Positions 41,603 to 51,085 of a stretch of 54,728 nucleotides of DNA are shown here, piece by piece; within the stretch, counting starts at the first letter, position 1, and the number at the start of each line of letters is the position of its first letter. Position numbers and translations under genes: made by a program. The notes beneath the pieces were generated by a model. That model was not told the origin of the DNA. It did no database searches and saw nothing but the letters and a program-made list of their open reading frames with translations. This DNA is from Flavobacteriales bacterium. Its GTDB lineage: Bacteria; Bacteroidota; Bacteroidia; Flavobacteriales; Flavobacteriaceae. The stretch lies in contig JAHEDS010000008.1 of assembly GCA_024641135.1 (NCBI GenBank), positions 1-54,728 on the forward strand. Reading direction: 5' to 3'.

Positions 41603-42847
41603 TTATTTATTTAATTCTAGGCTGGCTAATATAAAAGGCCCTGTTCCTTTGGGGTCGTTGGACCTAATAATTTCGTTTACATAATATTCAAAAGACCCAT
41701 CGCGATACGGATTACCACCCAAGCCGGCTACACCACAAACTTGATTTAAGTTTATAATTCCACTATCTTCTATTGAAATTAAATTATCAATAATTCCTGT
41801 ATATGCCTTTTCGGCTAGATCTAAATATTTTTCGTTTAAATAACCCTTATGAACACCTTTTGCCAAAGTATAAGTAAACATGGAAGTACCAGAGGCTTCG
41901 AGATAATTTCCTTTCCTGTCTTTTTGATCTAAAACCTGATACCAAAGTCCTGTATTGTCTTGATACTTACTTATTGCATCAGCGAATTGGTTCAGATATT
42001 TTATTAATCTTTCTCTACCAGGATGGTTTTGTGGTAGGTAATCTAAAACATCAACAATAGCCATTCCGTACCAACCCATCGCTCTTGACCAAAAATTAGG
42101 AGAATTACCTGTTTCTTTATTCGCCCATTGCTGCTCTTTGCTTTCATCCCAACCATGGTAAAGTAAGCCTGTATTTTCATCTCTACTATGCTTTTGAATT
42201 AAATCAAATTGTAACACAACGTCATTATATATTTGTGCTTGTTTAAGAGAATCTGTTATATATTCTTTAGCATATCGGGTATGAAAAGGTTCGGCCATAT
42301 ATAGTCCATCTAGCCACATTTGGTATGGGTATATTTTTTTATGCCAATAGCCGCCATCAGAAGTTTTAGGTTGGGATTCTAATTGGCTATTTAAAGTTTC
42401 AATGGCTTTTAAAAACCGATGCTCTTTTGTGTTTGGATAAAGATATAGCAGGACATCGCCAGATTTTATCATATCTAAATTTTGATTTGATATTTTGTAG
42501 GTTTTAATGGTTCCTGTATTATCAATCATTTCATTGGCATAGGTATAAATATAATCGTAGTATTTCTGATTTTTAGTCTTTTCATAGACTTTAATAGCTG
42601 CTGAGAGAACCAGCCCATTTGTATAACTCCATCTAGGCTTTTTTACAAAGTCTAGCATTGAAGCTTTTGGAACGCGTTCCATTTCAGAAAGTAACATTCT
42701 TTCAGACCACTTGAGCGTGTCTGCTACTTTTATATTAACCGATTTATTTTTTGTTTTATCTGAATTTTTATTAAAGTCTTTACATGCTGTTGAGGTTAAA
42801 CCGAAAACAACCAAAAAAAGCACTAAATATTTTATTATATTTTTCAT
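41603..42847 (-). CDS. GH105 unsaturated glucuronyl/galacturonyl hydrolase
   Basis: A 414-residue lipoprotein (VFGLTSTACKDF). The (alpha/alpha)6-barrel motifs match GH105: YPYQMWLDGLYMAEPFHTRYA with the catalytic Asp at about 180, WSRAMGWYGMAIVDVLDYLP and LEASGTSMFTYTLAKG. It hydrolyses the unsaturated uronic acid from the non-reducing end of pectin fragments, releasing the substrate that ends at KduI. The ATG at 42847 is preferred to a TTG one codon earlier. It lies seven bases after the DUF4861 gene. Confidence 0.93.
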   Translation of the reverse strand: MKNIIKYLVLFLVVFGLTSTACKDFNKNSDKTKNKSVNIKVADTLKWSERMLLSEMERVPKASMLDFVKKPRWSYTNGLVLSAAIKVYEKTKNQKYYDYIYTYANEMIDNTGTIKTYKISNQNLDMIKSGDVLLYLYPNTKEHRFLKAIETLNSQLESQPKTSDGGYWHKKIYPYQMWLDGLYMAEPFHTRYAKEYITDSLKQAQIYNDVVLQFDLIQKHSRDENTGLLYHGWDESKEQQWANKETGNSPNFWSRAMGWYGMAIVDVLDYLPQNHPGRERLIKYLNQFADAISKYQDNTGLWYQVLDQKDRKGNYLEASGTSMFTYTLAKGVHKGYLNEKYLDLAEKAYTGIIDNLISIEDSGIINLNQVCGVAGLGGNPYRDGSFEYYVNEIIRSNDPKGTGPFILASLELNK

Positions 42848-42854
42848 CAATTTG

Positions 42855-43871
42855 TTAATTAATTACATTGCTACTTTCTAATGATTCTAATTTTTTGTTT
42901 AAATCAGTAATAAAATAGGCTTCATTTTTAATGCCATTCGGCTCTTGTTCCCAGGCGCCTAAAAAATAATAAGTTAGAGTAGCATTGGATGGTTTAAAGA
43001 TTATTAAATGATCATGAACTCCTTCTTTTTGAGTTTCTACTTCATTTAAATTGTAAAAAACGGCCATACCTAATTTATCGGTTTTACTAACTAAGGTTTG
43101 TGTGCCATAGGTAGCAATATAAGCCCAGTTCTTTCCTTCTTTTTTTATGAGTGGAATATCTTTAAATTTAACAATACTAGTACAAAGACCAGAAATTTCT
43201 TTTGAAGGCGTTAATTCGGCTTTTGTAAATCTGTCATTAGGGTAAATAGTAAGTTGTGAATGTAAATTAATACTTTCATTTCCAGTTTTCCAACCTTCAT
43301 AAGAGACATTAACAGTTGAATTGGATTCTGAATTTTTAACCTGTGCATAGGTTTTTTCTACGTTTTGAAAATGTGCCACAGTATCAGCTACAATACGACC
43401 ATAACCACCAATTCCCATTGATTTGCCTGCTTTAAGAATATCCTGACCCCAGTTTGATGACTCATGATAAGAATCAAAACCATCTTGACCTATAAAAGGA
43501 AGGACTAATGTATCTGTTTTTTTTCCGAAAATATCAATAGCATTTCTCCAATCTAAATATAAACGATATCCAATTTGACCGTTTTCCCATCCTGGTCCTT
43601 CATATCGAATAAACCATGAATGATCAGTATGCTCTTTTGGAACTTCAAGAGAATCTATGTTTTTAAAAGAAGTTCCAGCATTATATTCTTTATGTCCTTT
43701 TGAACCATCAACCCATTCTCCTCCTTGTGCGATAGATATTTCTGCATACGTTTTTGGTGTTATTTCAACTTTTTCTGCTTCAGCTGAGGCAGTTTCAGAA
43801 GTATTTGATTGTTTTTCTTTACAGGAAAAAAGACATATAAAGACGGCGGCTAAAATCACTAAATTTTTCAT
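42855..43871 (-). CDS. DUF4861 lipoprotein
   Basis: Read from the ATG at 43871, which directly starts the lipoprotein signal MKNLVILAAVFICLFSCKEK; a longer frame from 43910 would overlap the GH28 gene. The 338-residue product matches DUF4861: WFIRYEGPGWENGQIGYRLY, DWRNAIDIFGKKTDTL, GQDGFDSYHESSNWGQDILK and GGYGRIVAD. Trp-rich conserved segments and the company of GH28 and GH105 suggest a pectin-related role, either binding or an undiscovered glycosidase or lyase activity. Not fixed by sequence. Seven bases before GH105. Confidence 0.85.
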   Translation of the reverse strand: MKNLVILAAVFICLFSCKEKQSNTSETASAEAEKVEITPKTYAEISIAQGGEWVDGSKGHKEYNAGTSFKNIDSLEVPKEHTDHSWFIRYEGPGWENGQIGYRLYLDWRNAIDIFGKKTDTLVLPFIGQDGFDSYHESSNWGQDILKAGKSMGIGGYGRIVADTVAHFQNVEKTYAQVKNSESNSTVNVSYEGWKTGNESINLHSQLTIYPNDRFTKAELTPSKEISGLCTSIVKFKDIPLIKKEGKNWAYIATYGTQTLVSKTDKLGMAVFYNLNEVETQKEGVHDHLIIFKPSNATLTYYFLGAWEQEPNGIKNEAYFITDLNKKLESLESSNVIN

Positions 43872-43884
43872 ATGGTTTAATTTG

Positions 43885-45321
43885 TTAATCATTTGAGTAT
43901 TTTGTTCCATTTATGGTAGTGTTTTTAAAAATAATAGGCTCACAATTTTCCACAGAAAGCGGTGTTTTTGCTCCTTTTATATGAACATTAGTAAGTGTTA
44001 CATTTTTAACAATATTTTCAGTGCGGCCTTTAATTAAAACACCAAATTTACCACCGTTTTCAACCGTTATATTTTCTAAATGAATGTTCTTTATGGAAGG
44101 TATAAAGCTGCCTTCTTGATTCGCATAGGTTGCATAGTACGTATTTATTTTTAACACCGCTTCTTTCACTTGGCCAACTTCGATGTTTTTTACAAATAGA
44201 TTTTCTACAAATCCACCCCTTAAAGTATTTGTTTTTATTCTTATAGCTCTATCTAAATTAGGGCTATCCATTTTACAATTTCTAACGTATACATTTCTAA
44301 CACCTGCCGATATTTCACTTCCTATAACAACACCGCCATGCCCGTCTTTCATTTCGCAATTTTCAACAACTATATTTTCACTTGGAATATTAACTCGTCG
44401 TCCATCTTCATTTCTTCCAGATTTAATAGCAATACAATCATCTCCAGTATCGAAAATACAATTTTTTATCAGGACGTTTTTTGAATATTCTGGGTCACAA
44501 CCATCATTATTAGGACCATGACTAATAATAGTAACACCATCAATTGTTATATTATTTGATTTTATTGGGTGCAATACCCAAAAAGGCGCATTAGTAAATG
44601 TCACTCCTTGTACAAGTACATTTTCACATTCAAAAGGTTCGAAAAATGAAGGGCGTAATTGATAACCGTTTCCAAATAATCTTTCTGGAACAGGGGTTCC
44701 ATTTTCATTCATTATCCTTAATCTAGGTAAATTAATCGTGTCACTTTGTTTAGCAGTCCCTTCTATGTAACCATATGTATCTTTTCCACTCCACGGCCAC
44801 CAGTTTGTATTGCTACCTTGACCGTTAAAAATACCTTTTCCAGTAATGGCAATATTCTTTTGCTTATATGCATAAATTAATGGTGAATAGTTCATGATTT
44901 CGGTACCTTCATACGACGTATGAACAATGGGTAAATAATCATTTTTGTCTGTTGAAAATAATACAACAGCTCCTTCATCTAAATGTAAATTAACATTGCT
45001 TTTTAAGTGAATTGCACCAGTTAAAAAGTTTCCAGAAGGTATAACTACATTGCCCCCTCCGGCTACAGAGCAGGCTTCAATAGCTTTTTTTATAGCTTCT
45101 GTATTCTTAGTTTCTCCATTTGATACAGCTCCAAAATCAAGGATATTGAAATTTCTATCTGGAAATGTTGGAACCTGAATATTTTTTATTATTTGATCCG
45201 CTGCACTGAAATTATCTGAAGTAATTAATTCAGTTTTTGTGTTTTTGCAACTACAAAAAATAAGAGTAAATAATAGAATTGAAATATAATGTTTAAATCT
45301 TGTATTATTGTTGAATTTCAT
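43885..45321 (-). CDS. GH28 polygalacturonase
   Basis: A 478-residue protein with a signal ending LIFCSCKN (lipoprotein-like Cys). The beta-helix shows the GH28 motifs in order: NNDGCDP (Asp273), DTGDDCIAIKSG (Asp294 and Asp295), GHGGVVIGSE (His328) and RAIRIKT (Arg361, Lys363). All catalytic residues are present. It hydrolyses homogalacturonan or, given CE12 and GH105 in the operon, possibly rhamnogalacturonan or exo-sites. First gene of a six-gene operon, with an operator 15 bp before the ATG. Confidence 0.95.
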   Translation of the reverse strand: MKFNNNTRFKHYISILLFTLIFCSCKNTKTELITSDNFSAADQIIKNIQVPTFPDRNFNILDFGAVSNGETKNTEAIKKAIEACSVAGGGNVVIPSGNFLTGAIHLKSNVNLHLDEGAVVLFSTDKNDYLPIVHTSYEGTEIMNYSPLIYAYKQKNIAITGKGIFNGQGSNTNWWPWSGKDTYGYIEGTAKQSDTINLPRLRIMNENGTPVPERLFGNGYQLRPSFFEPFECENVLVQGVTFTNAPFWVLHPIKSNNITIDGVTIISHGPNNDGCDPEYSKNVLIKNCIFDTGDDCIAIKSGRNEDGRRVNIPSENIVVENCEMKDGHGGVVIGSEISAGVRNVYVRNCKMDSPNLDRAIRIKTNTLRGGFVENLFVKNIEVGQVKEAVLKINTYYATYANQEGSFIPSIKNIHLENITVENGGKFGVLIKGRTENIVKNVTLTNVHIKGAKTPLSVENCEPIIFKNTTINGTKYSND

Positions 45322-45336
45322 AATATGAATGTAATA

Positions 45337-45350
45337 TGTAATCGATTACT
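45337..45350. promoter_or_regulatory. LacI-type operator in front of the GH28 operon
   Basis: TGTAATCGATTACT, one mismatch from the palindrome, 15 bp upstream of the GH28 start codon. The minus-strand octamer just upstream is TATTAAAG, a poor -7 match placed at the same offset as in the other units. It would control GH28, DUF4861, GH105, GH43, CE12 and the esterase. Confidence 0.8.
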
Positions 45351-45502
45351 TTAATAAGTCTAAAATTAATAAAAAATAATGATAATTAATTTGTAACTGG
45401 TGTTTATTTATAATTTGGATAAAGCTCAATAAATCTAGAAAAATAAAACTTGAGACTCTTGGTTTTAAGTATATTAAGCGCAAATGCAAACAAAATATGC
45501 TG

Positions 45503-46816
45503 TTAATTCAATTTGATTAGTGAATTACAGTAAACTTCAATGTTTGTATAGGTTTGGTCTAAAGTGTTCAAATTAGAATCATTTAATTTATTATTTAAAT
45601 TATTATCAATTTCCCAATCATCTGGCATGCCATCTTTATCAAAATCTGCTCTTGGATTTTCAGATTTTAAAATGGGCCAGCCCCCCACATTTTCTTGAGA
45701 ATCAATTATACCATTATTATATGAAGTACTACCTTCAAATACATTAAGCACAATTCTATTGTCAACCGTATCTCTTTTAAGACTGGCTCCGGCTGTGTTA
45801 AGCACAAGGTTATAAGCTTCAAGTACTAAATTAGTTTTAATATTATTACTGATGTTAATTTCGTAAATTAATTTTGTCGCATCAGGATTATCACATTGTA
45901 CCCCACCATCCCAATTATTTTTTGTAATATTTTCAAAACCATGGACGAAATTTCCAGAAATGTAATATTTGCCATAAGGTTCTGACGGATTTACTATCCG
46001 ATTACGTTTAGATTTGCTCGTTGCAGGACCCGATTTAAAATAATTGTTAACAATATTATAGGTTCCTTTTTCTCCACCGTAAATACTATTGTTTTTCCAA
46101 TTATAGATGACATTATTTCTGAAATCTACAAATTCATTTTCTGAATTTTCAGTGGTTGTAGAACCACTGAATCTTGGGTTTCTACTATTATTACATGCGA
46201 TTAAATTATGATGAAAGGATGCTTTTACACCGCCCCAGATTCCTCCATAACCATGAGCTCCTTTTTGGTGTACAGAGTTGTTTAATGCTTCAGAAATGAC
46301 GCACCATTGTAGTGTGAAGTTTTTATTATTATAAAAAGAGGCATTTTCGTCTGTGGCCCAACTTATAGAACAATGATCTATAATTACGTTTTTAGTATTT
46401 CCACATCCTAAAGCATCACCTTCAAATTTGTTTATGTCACCCATTCTAAATCTTAAATAACGGATAATAACATTATCTGCTTTAATAGTAACAGGATATC
46501 CTTTTAGAGTTATACCATCTCCCGGAGCCGTTTGTCCAAAAATGCTTAAATCGCCCTTATTAATATCTAATTTTTTCTTTAATTCAATAGTGCCAGAAAC
46601 GGCAAAAACAATGATTCTTGGGCCATTCTTTAAAATCCCTTTTCTTAAACTTCCTTCTCCTTCATCATTTAAATTCGTTACTGTGTAAATTAATCCACCA
46701 CGTCCACCAGTTGTATATTGTCCAAAACCTTCAGCTGTTGGAAATGCCAAATCCTGTGAATAAATTGAATTCCAAATAAAAAATAATACTAATAATAAAT
46801 ATGAGCTTTTGAACAA
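45503..46816 (-). CDS. PL1 pectate lyase (subfamily 2-like)
   Basis: A 437-residue exported beta-helix protein (LLVLFFIWNSIYSQ). FPTAEGFGQYTTGGRGG is the typical N-terminus of PL1 lyases of this type; others are GEGSLRKGI, VIDHCSISWATDEN with calcium-site Asp residues, HQKGAHGYGGIWGG, and NPRFSG with the likely catalytic Arg. The C-terminus has FDKDGMPDDWE, a calcium-binding dockerin-like loop often present in this group. No ATG is in frame with the signal peptide, so TTG at 46816 is the likely start. It follows the T9SS-type PL1 gene by 42 bp and should share its operator. Confidence 0.88.
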   Translation of the reverse strand: MFKSSYLLLVLFFIWNSIYSQDLAFPTAEGFGQYTTGGRGGLIYTVTNLNDEGEGSLRKGILKNGPRIIVFAVSGTIELKKKLDINKGDLSIFGQTAPGDGITLKGYPVTIKADNVIIRYLRFRMGDINKFEGDALGCGNTKNVIIDHCSISWATDENASFYNNKNFTLQWCVISEALNNSVHQKGAHGYGGIWGGVKASFHHNLIACNNSRNPRFSGSTTTENSENEFVDFRNNVIYNWKNNSIYGGEKGTYNIVNNYFKSGPATSKSKRNRIVNPSEPYGKYYISGNFVHGFENITKNNWDGGVQCDNPDATKLIYEINISNNIKTNLVLEAYNLVLNTAGASLKRDTVDNRIVLNVFEGSTSYNNGIIDSQENVGGWPILKSENPRADFDKDGMPDDWEIDNNLNNKLNDSNLNTLDQTYTNIEVYCNSLIKLN

Positions 46817-46858
46817 TTTTAAGTTGTTTTTAATATGATTATTTCAATTTAATTATAA

Positions 46859-49354
46859 CTATTTTTTTATAATTATTTTATCTATAATACTATTGTTTGT
46901 GTATAATTTTATCAAATAGGCTCCATTACTCAGATTGCTCAAATTAATGGATTCTATATTGCTTTCAATAGATTTAACTAAAACACCTAACATGCTATAA
47001 ACTTTTACTTTTTGTACATTGACTTTTGTAGTTATATACAAATTGTTTGTTACAGGGTTTGGGAACAGTCTTAATTCTTGTGTATTAATATCATCTAATC
47101 CTAATGAATTATATTGGAATTTCATATAGTATAAGTTGGCTGTATCTGTTTTTGTAATGGTATGATTTCCAGCAACAAGGGGAATATTATTAATTATACC
47201 TGAAATGGCATTGTATATAGTTCCATCTATATTAATTCTTCCGTTGAAAGTACTATTTATAATATTGAATACTAAAGTTAAAGTTCCAGAGGCTGATGTT
47301 GAAAATGTGATACTAGTCGAAGATTCAATTTTGAGACATTGTGTTAATGTAAGGCCGTCATAAATTTCAGTTCCTTTTGAAGTAGAAAGATTTGCATTAG
47401 CAAAATTATAGAAGGAACTGTTTAAATTAGATTCTGTAAAATTATGGATTTCTTCTCCTGTTGTTGAGCCAACAGGTAACACAGTGATTGTTCCTGATTC
47501 ACTTATTGGAGTGCTGATAGTTCCAACGGTTGTAATTGTATAAGAAACATCTGCTGTAGGGGTGCCTGTGATGGTTATTGTTTTTGCCCCAGAATTTTTT
47601 ACATAAATTAGTCCAGAAGCCGGTAATCCGCTTACTGTAACATCAGTAGCATCTCCTCCCCAGGTAAATATAATCGTGTTAACAGAATCACCTTCTATAA
47701 CATCTTGACTGCTGTTACTTGTTGTAACGGTTAGTGTTTGAGTACTTGGTACTGGTTCACCTTGTACAAAAACCAAACCTGTTGTATATGCGTTAAGTGC
47801 ATTTTTTAATGGTATATTCACTTCTGAAGAGGTATCATCTACACCATCATTAAAGGTCCAGTTAAAGTCGCCACTATTCATTCGACCTGAATATTGTATC
47901 ACGTTATCTTTTGCTACTTCAGGTACATCAACCACTAAATTTTTAATATATAAAGCAGGATCTGTGTCAAAATTGTTATAGGCATTGTTTCCTTGCTTAG
48001 AAGTAATACTATTGCTGAGAACTTCATCTCTTGCGGTTGCTACATAAGCATCAAATTCAATAGGGTAATTGGTAACATTATAAGGAATAAATCGTGTCGC
48101 ACCATTGATATCATTTCCAAATGCTTTTATGGTACCACCATCTTCACTTGAAAAAGTGCCTCCTGTGCCATAAAAAACATCTGTTCCTTGCATGGAAGTA
48201 AGCATGGGATATTTACAATTTCTGAAATAATTGTTTTCTACAAATACTGAGGAACCTTCTGTTGAACCTACACCATATTTTGAATTGCCATCATAATAGT
48301 TATTGTATACGTGTGCTGAATAAAAACGTACACGGGGATGACGAGAATCTGAATGATCGTACCAATTATGATGATAGGTTATATATAATCCCGTAGTTGT
48401 ATCTTCACTTAGTCCAAGAAGGTTACTTTTCCCTGAATCCCAGAAGTGATTATAGGAAAATGTTACATAGGTTGATTTTTTACAATCCAAGGCGCCATCA
48501 CCTTTTGCCTGATCGGAGGAACCACCTGCTTCTCCGTAAAAAAAATCGACGTTATGTACCCAGATGTAATCATTAGCCTGTTGTAAACCAACATTGTCAC
48601 CTTCACTACTATCTGTTAACATTGTGCCAATATTTCTAATTTCAATATTGGAAGCATTTTTAATACGCACTCCCCAGCCATAAGCAACAGCATCTTCACC
48701 CACACCTTCTAAAGTAATATAACTTGAAGCATTATTTTTATTTTCTATAACTATATCGCCATTAAGCATATAAGACAAGTCTGTAATTTGACCAATCAGA
48801 CGCACAATTAATGGCCGGGTGTCGCTACCTTTTTTGAAGCCATCTAAGATAGTTTGTAAGCCAACACATGGGTTTGAATTAGCTCCAGTTACTATCATTG
48901 ATACGGTATTTTTGGTGTTTTCAGTAATATATAAAATAACCGCACCTGTTTTAGGAGTCCCATCAGCTTTATAGGCACCTGGGATGCGTCCGTTTGCAAA
49001 AGCAAAACCCGCACGGTCATGCGCCAAAACGGTTATATTGCTTATTGTTGTGCCTGTGGTTTCTTCAATAGCAGAAATAACTGCTTTTACAGTAACGTTA
49101 TAGGCTCCTGGCTTTAATCCTAGAATATCTGCCCGAAAATAAGATCCATAACTTCTAATCAGGGGATTGTCAATTTTTTGGTTTGTAATTCCGTTGCCAC
49201 TATAATAAACATTATAACTTTCTGCACCCGAAACTGGTTGCCATTCAACATATGCAGACTCTAGCCAACCTCCAGAATTAGTAATTGAAACTGATTGTGA
49301 CCAGATTGGTAAGGAAATTGCTAAGGCAAAAAAAGAAAATAGTATTTTTTTCAT
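46859..49354 (-). CDS. Multimodular PL1 pectate lyase with T9SS C-terminal domain
   Basis: An 831-residue exported protein from the ATG at 49354 (a GTG one codon earlier is less likely). An N-terminal Fn3-like module (about 24-105) precedes the PL1 helix (about 115-480): DGALDCKKSTYVTFSYNHFWDS and DHSDSRHPRVRF with the catalytic Arg. After it come a beta-sandwich (about 535-630) and a second one (about 645-750) with LNLSTSKG-like and VAGNHTITKTDT motifs resembling modules of the CE8 protein. The last 75 residues (LFPNPVTNNLYI, then SNGAYLIKLY and KIIIKK) are a T9SS sorting domain, so the enzyme is exported to the surface or medium. Operator and -7 box lie upstream. Confidence 0.92.
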   Translation of the reverse strand: MKKILFSFFALAISLPIWSQSVSITNSGGWLESAYVEWQPVSGAESYNVYYSGNGITNQKIDNPLIRSYGSYFRADILGLKPGAYNVTVKAVISAIEETTGTTISNITVLAHDRAGFAFANGRIPGAYKADGTPKTGAVILYITENTKNTVSMIVTGANSNPCVGLQTILDGFKKGSDTRPLIVRLIGQITDLSYMLNGDIVIENKNNASSYITLEGVGEDAVAYGWGVRIKNASNIEIRNIGTMLTDSSEGDNVGLQQANDYIWVHNVDFFYGEAGGSSDQAKGDGALDCKKSTYVTFSYNHFWDSGKSNLLGLSEDTTTGLYITYHHNWYDHSDSRHPRVRFYSAHVYNNYYDGNSKYGVGSTEGSSVFVENNYFRNCKYPMLTSMQGTDVFYGTGGTFSSEDGGTIKAFGNDINGATRFIPYNVTNYPIEFDAYVATARDEVLSNSITSKQGNNAYNNFDTDPALYIKNLVVDVPEVAKDNVIQYSGRMNSGDFNWTFNDGVDDTSSEVNIPLKNALNAYTTGLVFVQGEPVPSTQTLTVTTSNSSQDVIEGDSVNTIIFTWGGDATDVTVSGLPASGLIYVKNSGAKTITITGTPTADVSYTITTVGTISTPISESGTITVLPVGSTTGEEIHNFTESNLNSSFYNFANANLSTSKGTEIYDGLTLTQCLKIESSTSITFSTSASGTLTLVFNIINSTFNGRINIDGTIYNAISGIINNIPLVAGNHTITKTDTANLYYMKFQYNSLGLDDINTQELRLFPNPVTNNLYITTKVNVQKVKVYSMLGVLVKSIESNIESINLSNLSNGAYLIKLYTNNSIIDKIIIKK

Positions 49355-49383
49355 CACGTTTAAGTCTATAATAAAAGCTGTAA

Positions 49384-49397
49384 TGCAATCGATTACA
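49384..49397. promoter_or_regulatory. LacI-type operator in front of the PL1-PL1 operon
   Basis: TGCAATCGATTACA on the plus strand, 29 bp before the PL1 start codon at 49354. The minus-strand -7 box overlaps its first two bases, so a repressor would cover the promoter itself. Confidence 0.85.
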
Positions 49398-49403
49398 AAT
49401 ATA
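49396..49403 (-). promoter_or_regulatory. -7 promoter box of the PL1-PL1 operon
   Basis: TATATTTG on the minus strand, an exact match to TAnnTTTG. Its last two bases are the first two of the operator. Confidence 0.65.
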
Positions 49404-49614
49404 ACAGTTTTATTGAAAAATAGTATTATATTGATGTTTAACCGACAAAACGTATTTATTAAACGTTATTCTGATTCTTTGTAATTAAATAGGGGTCTAA
49501 TCTATTGGGGATGAATAGATGTTTATAACATTTTTATATTGAATGTAAATTAAAATAACTCTAGGACATTTTATAATAATTTACATTAAATCTCACGTAT
49601 ATACATATTTTTAA

Positions 49615-49622
49615 TATATTAG
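49615..49622 (+). promoter_or_regulatory. Probable -7 promoter box of the PL1 gene at 49649
   Basis: TATATTAG, one mismatch from TAnnTTTG, ending at the base before the operator. The same variant (TACATTAG) lies in front of the CE8 operator. Confidence 0.5.
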
Positions 49623-49636
49623 CGCAATCGATTACA
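49623..49636. promoter_or_regulatory. LacI-type operator in front of the PL1 gene at 49649
   Basis: CGCAATCGATTACA, two mismatches from the palindrome but with the full AATCGATTAC core. It lies 12 bp before the start codon, so the leader would be extremely short. Confidence 0.8.
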
Positions 49637-49648
49637 ATTAATAGGGTT

Positions 49649-50980
49649 ATGAAAAAAATTTTTCTCTTATCAATTTTTTTATTGAGTTTGTCAGTACTAA
49701 AAAGTCAAAACTATTACATGACAAGCCCAGAAGGTTTTGGAGCAGCGACAACAGGTGGAGGTAATGCTACTCCTGTTATGGTTACTACTTATACAGACTT
49801 AAAAGCGAAACTTCAATTAACGACTCCCCAGGTTATACTGGTAAGTGGAACAATAACCTTAAGTTCTGGACAGCAAATAAGTTTAAAAATCAATAATAAA
49901 ACAATTATTGGATTACCAGGGGCCAGGCTTATAAATAATACTCAAACACAGGCAGGATCTGGTATTCTTAATTTGAAAAGTGGTTCTAGTAATGTTATTA
50001 TTAGAAATTTAATTTTTGAAGGCCCTGGTGCTTACGATGTTGACGGAAGAGATAACCTGACTTCTGAAGGGTGCGTAAATCTTTGGGTCGATCACTGTGA
50101 ATTTCAAGATGGAACAGATGGTAATTTCGATATAAAAAACACTTCAGATAATGTGACCGTATCTTGGTGTAAATTTACATATTTAAAACCTCCTGTACCA
50201 GGTGGACCAGGAGGATCAAATGATCATAGGTTTTCAAATTTAATAGGGTCTAGTAGCAGCGATGCTCCTGCTGATGGTCATTATAGTGTTACATTTCAAA
50301 ATTGTTATTGGGCTGCTGGCTGTAAAGACAGAATGCCTCGATCAAGAAATGGTGAACTTCATATATTAAATTGTTATTACAATACTGCGGGTGTTTCAAA
50401 TTCTAATGCTTTAGGACTGGGAGGAGGTATAAATAATTTAACTTGTTATGTTGAAAATACCAATTTCGAATATGTAGGATCCGTTTTTAAAAATTATATT
50501 AGTTCTGATGGGGGTACGGTTAATTTAACTTATGATGGTTGTATAAGTACAAAATCATTTTACAATATTGGTTCAGTCTCAAAACCAACATACAGTTACA
50601 CTGTGATGCCGGTTAATGATGTTGCTTCCGTTGTTTCAGATGCTTCTTGTGGAGCTGGGGCTACATTACAGGTTACACCTGATGGTACAATGTCTTCAAG
50701 TTGTGATAGTTTAGGTGTAGAAGAAAATGTGTTAGCTAATGGAATAAACTTTTACCCTACACTGGTAGATAATGTAGTTACTATTGATTTTTCAAATGGC
50801 CTAACAGGTACAGCTAAGATTAACATATATTCTATTACAGGTCAAAAAGTCTTGACAGTACAAAAAAATATTTCAGCAAATAAGATGTCTTTAAACCTAT
50901 CTGGTTTAACGAGTGGATTTTATATATGTCAACTTAATTTGAATGGTGTATCCACCTCGAAGAAGTTAATTAAAAAGTAA
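49649..50980 (+). CDS. PL1 pectate lyase with T9SS C-terminal domain
   Basis: A 443-residue exported protein (LLSIFLLSLSVLKSQ). The PL1 signature runs from PEGFGAATTGGGNATPV through LWVDHCEFQDGTDGNFDIKN, with calcium-site Asp, to HRFSNLIGSSSSD and GCKDRMPRSRNGELH with the likely catalytic Arg. Residues about 365-443 (FYPTLVDNVVTIDF, then SGFYICQLNLNG and KKLIKK) are the T9SS sorting domain. Compact, without accessory modules, unlike its neighbour. A LacI operator lies 12 bp upstream and a weak hairpin follows the gene, so it is probably monocistronic. Confidence 0.9.
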   Translation: MKKIFLLSIFLLSLSVLKSQNYYMTSPEGFGAATTGGGNATPVMVTTYTDLKAKLQLTTPQVILVSGTITLSSGQQISLKINNKTIIGLPGARLINNTQTQAGSGILNLKSGSSNVIIRNLIFEGPGAYDVDGRDNLTSEGCVNLWVDHCEFQDGTDGNFDIKNTSDNVTVSWCKFTYLKPPVPGGPGGSNDHRFSNLIGSSSSDAPADGHYSVTFQNCYWAAGCKDRMPRSRNGELHILNCYYNTAGVSNSNALGLGGGINNLTCYVENTNFEYVGSVFKNYISSDGGTVNLTYDGCISTKSFYNIGSVSKPTYSYTVMPVNDVASVVSDASCGAGATLQVTPDGTMSSSCDSLGVEENVLANGINFYPTLVDNVVTIDFSNGLTGTAKINIYSITGQKVLTVQKNISANKMSLNLSGLTSGFYICQLNLNGVSTSKKLIKK

Positions 50981-50989
50981 GATAAAGTG

Positions 50990-51019
50990 TGGGTTTTGTT
51001 TATATAAACCTCAATTTTT
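50990..51019 (+). terminator. Possible terminator after the PL1 gene
   Basis: GGGTTT (50991-50996) can pair with AAACCT (51006-51011), including one G-T pair, followed by CAATTTTTC. The alternative palindrome GTTTATATAAAC lies in the loop. The stem is short, so support is moderate. Confidence 0.4.
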
Positions 51020-51085
51020 CTATTAATAAACCAGTTCAACTTTAAATTAGTTTTGAAAACATTTGGTTAATTAAGCGATTAACAA

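Noticed and set aside
43872-43910. N-terminal extension of the DUF4861 protein
   Set aside because: It would overlap the GH28 gene and bury the lipoprotein signal; the ATG at 43871 fits better.
44183-44521. 112-residue open frame on the plus strand
   Set aside because: It is antisense to the GH28 gene, has no family signature and is explained by the codon pattern of the real gene.
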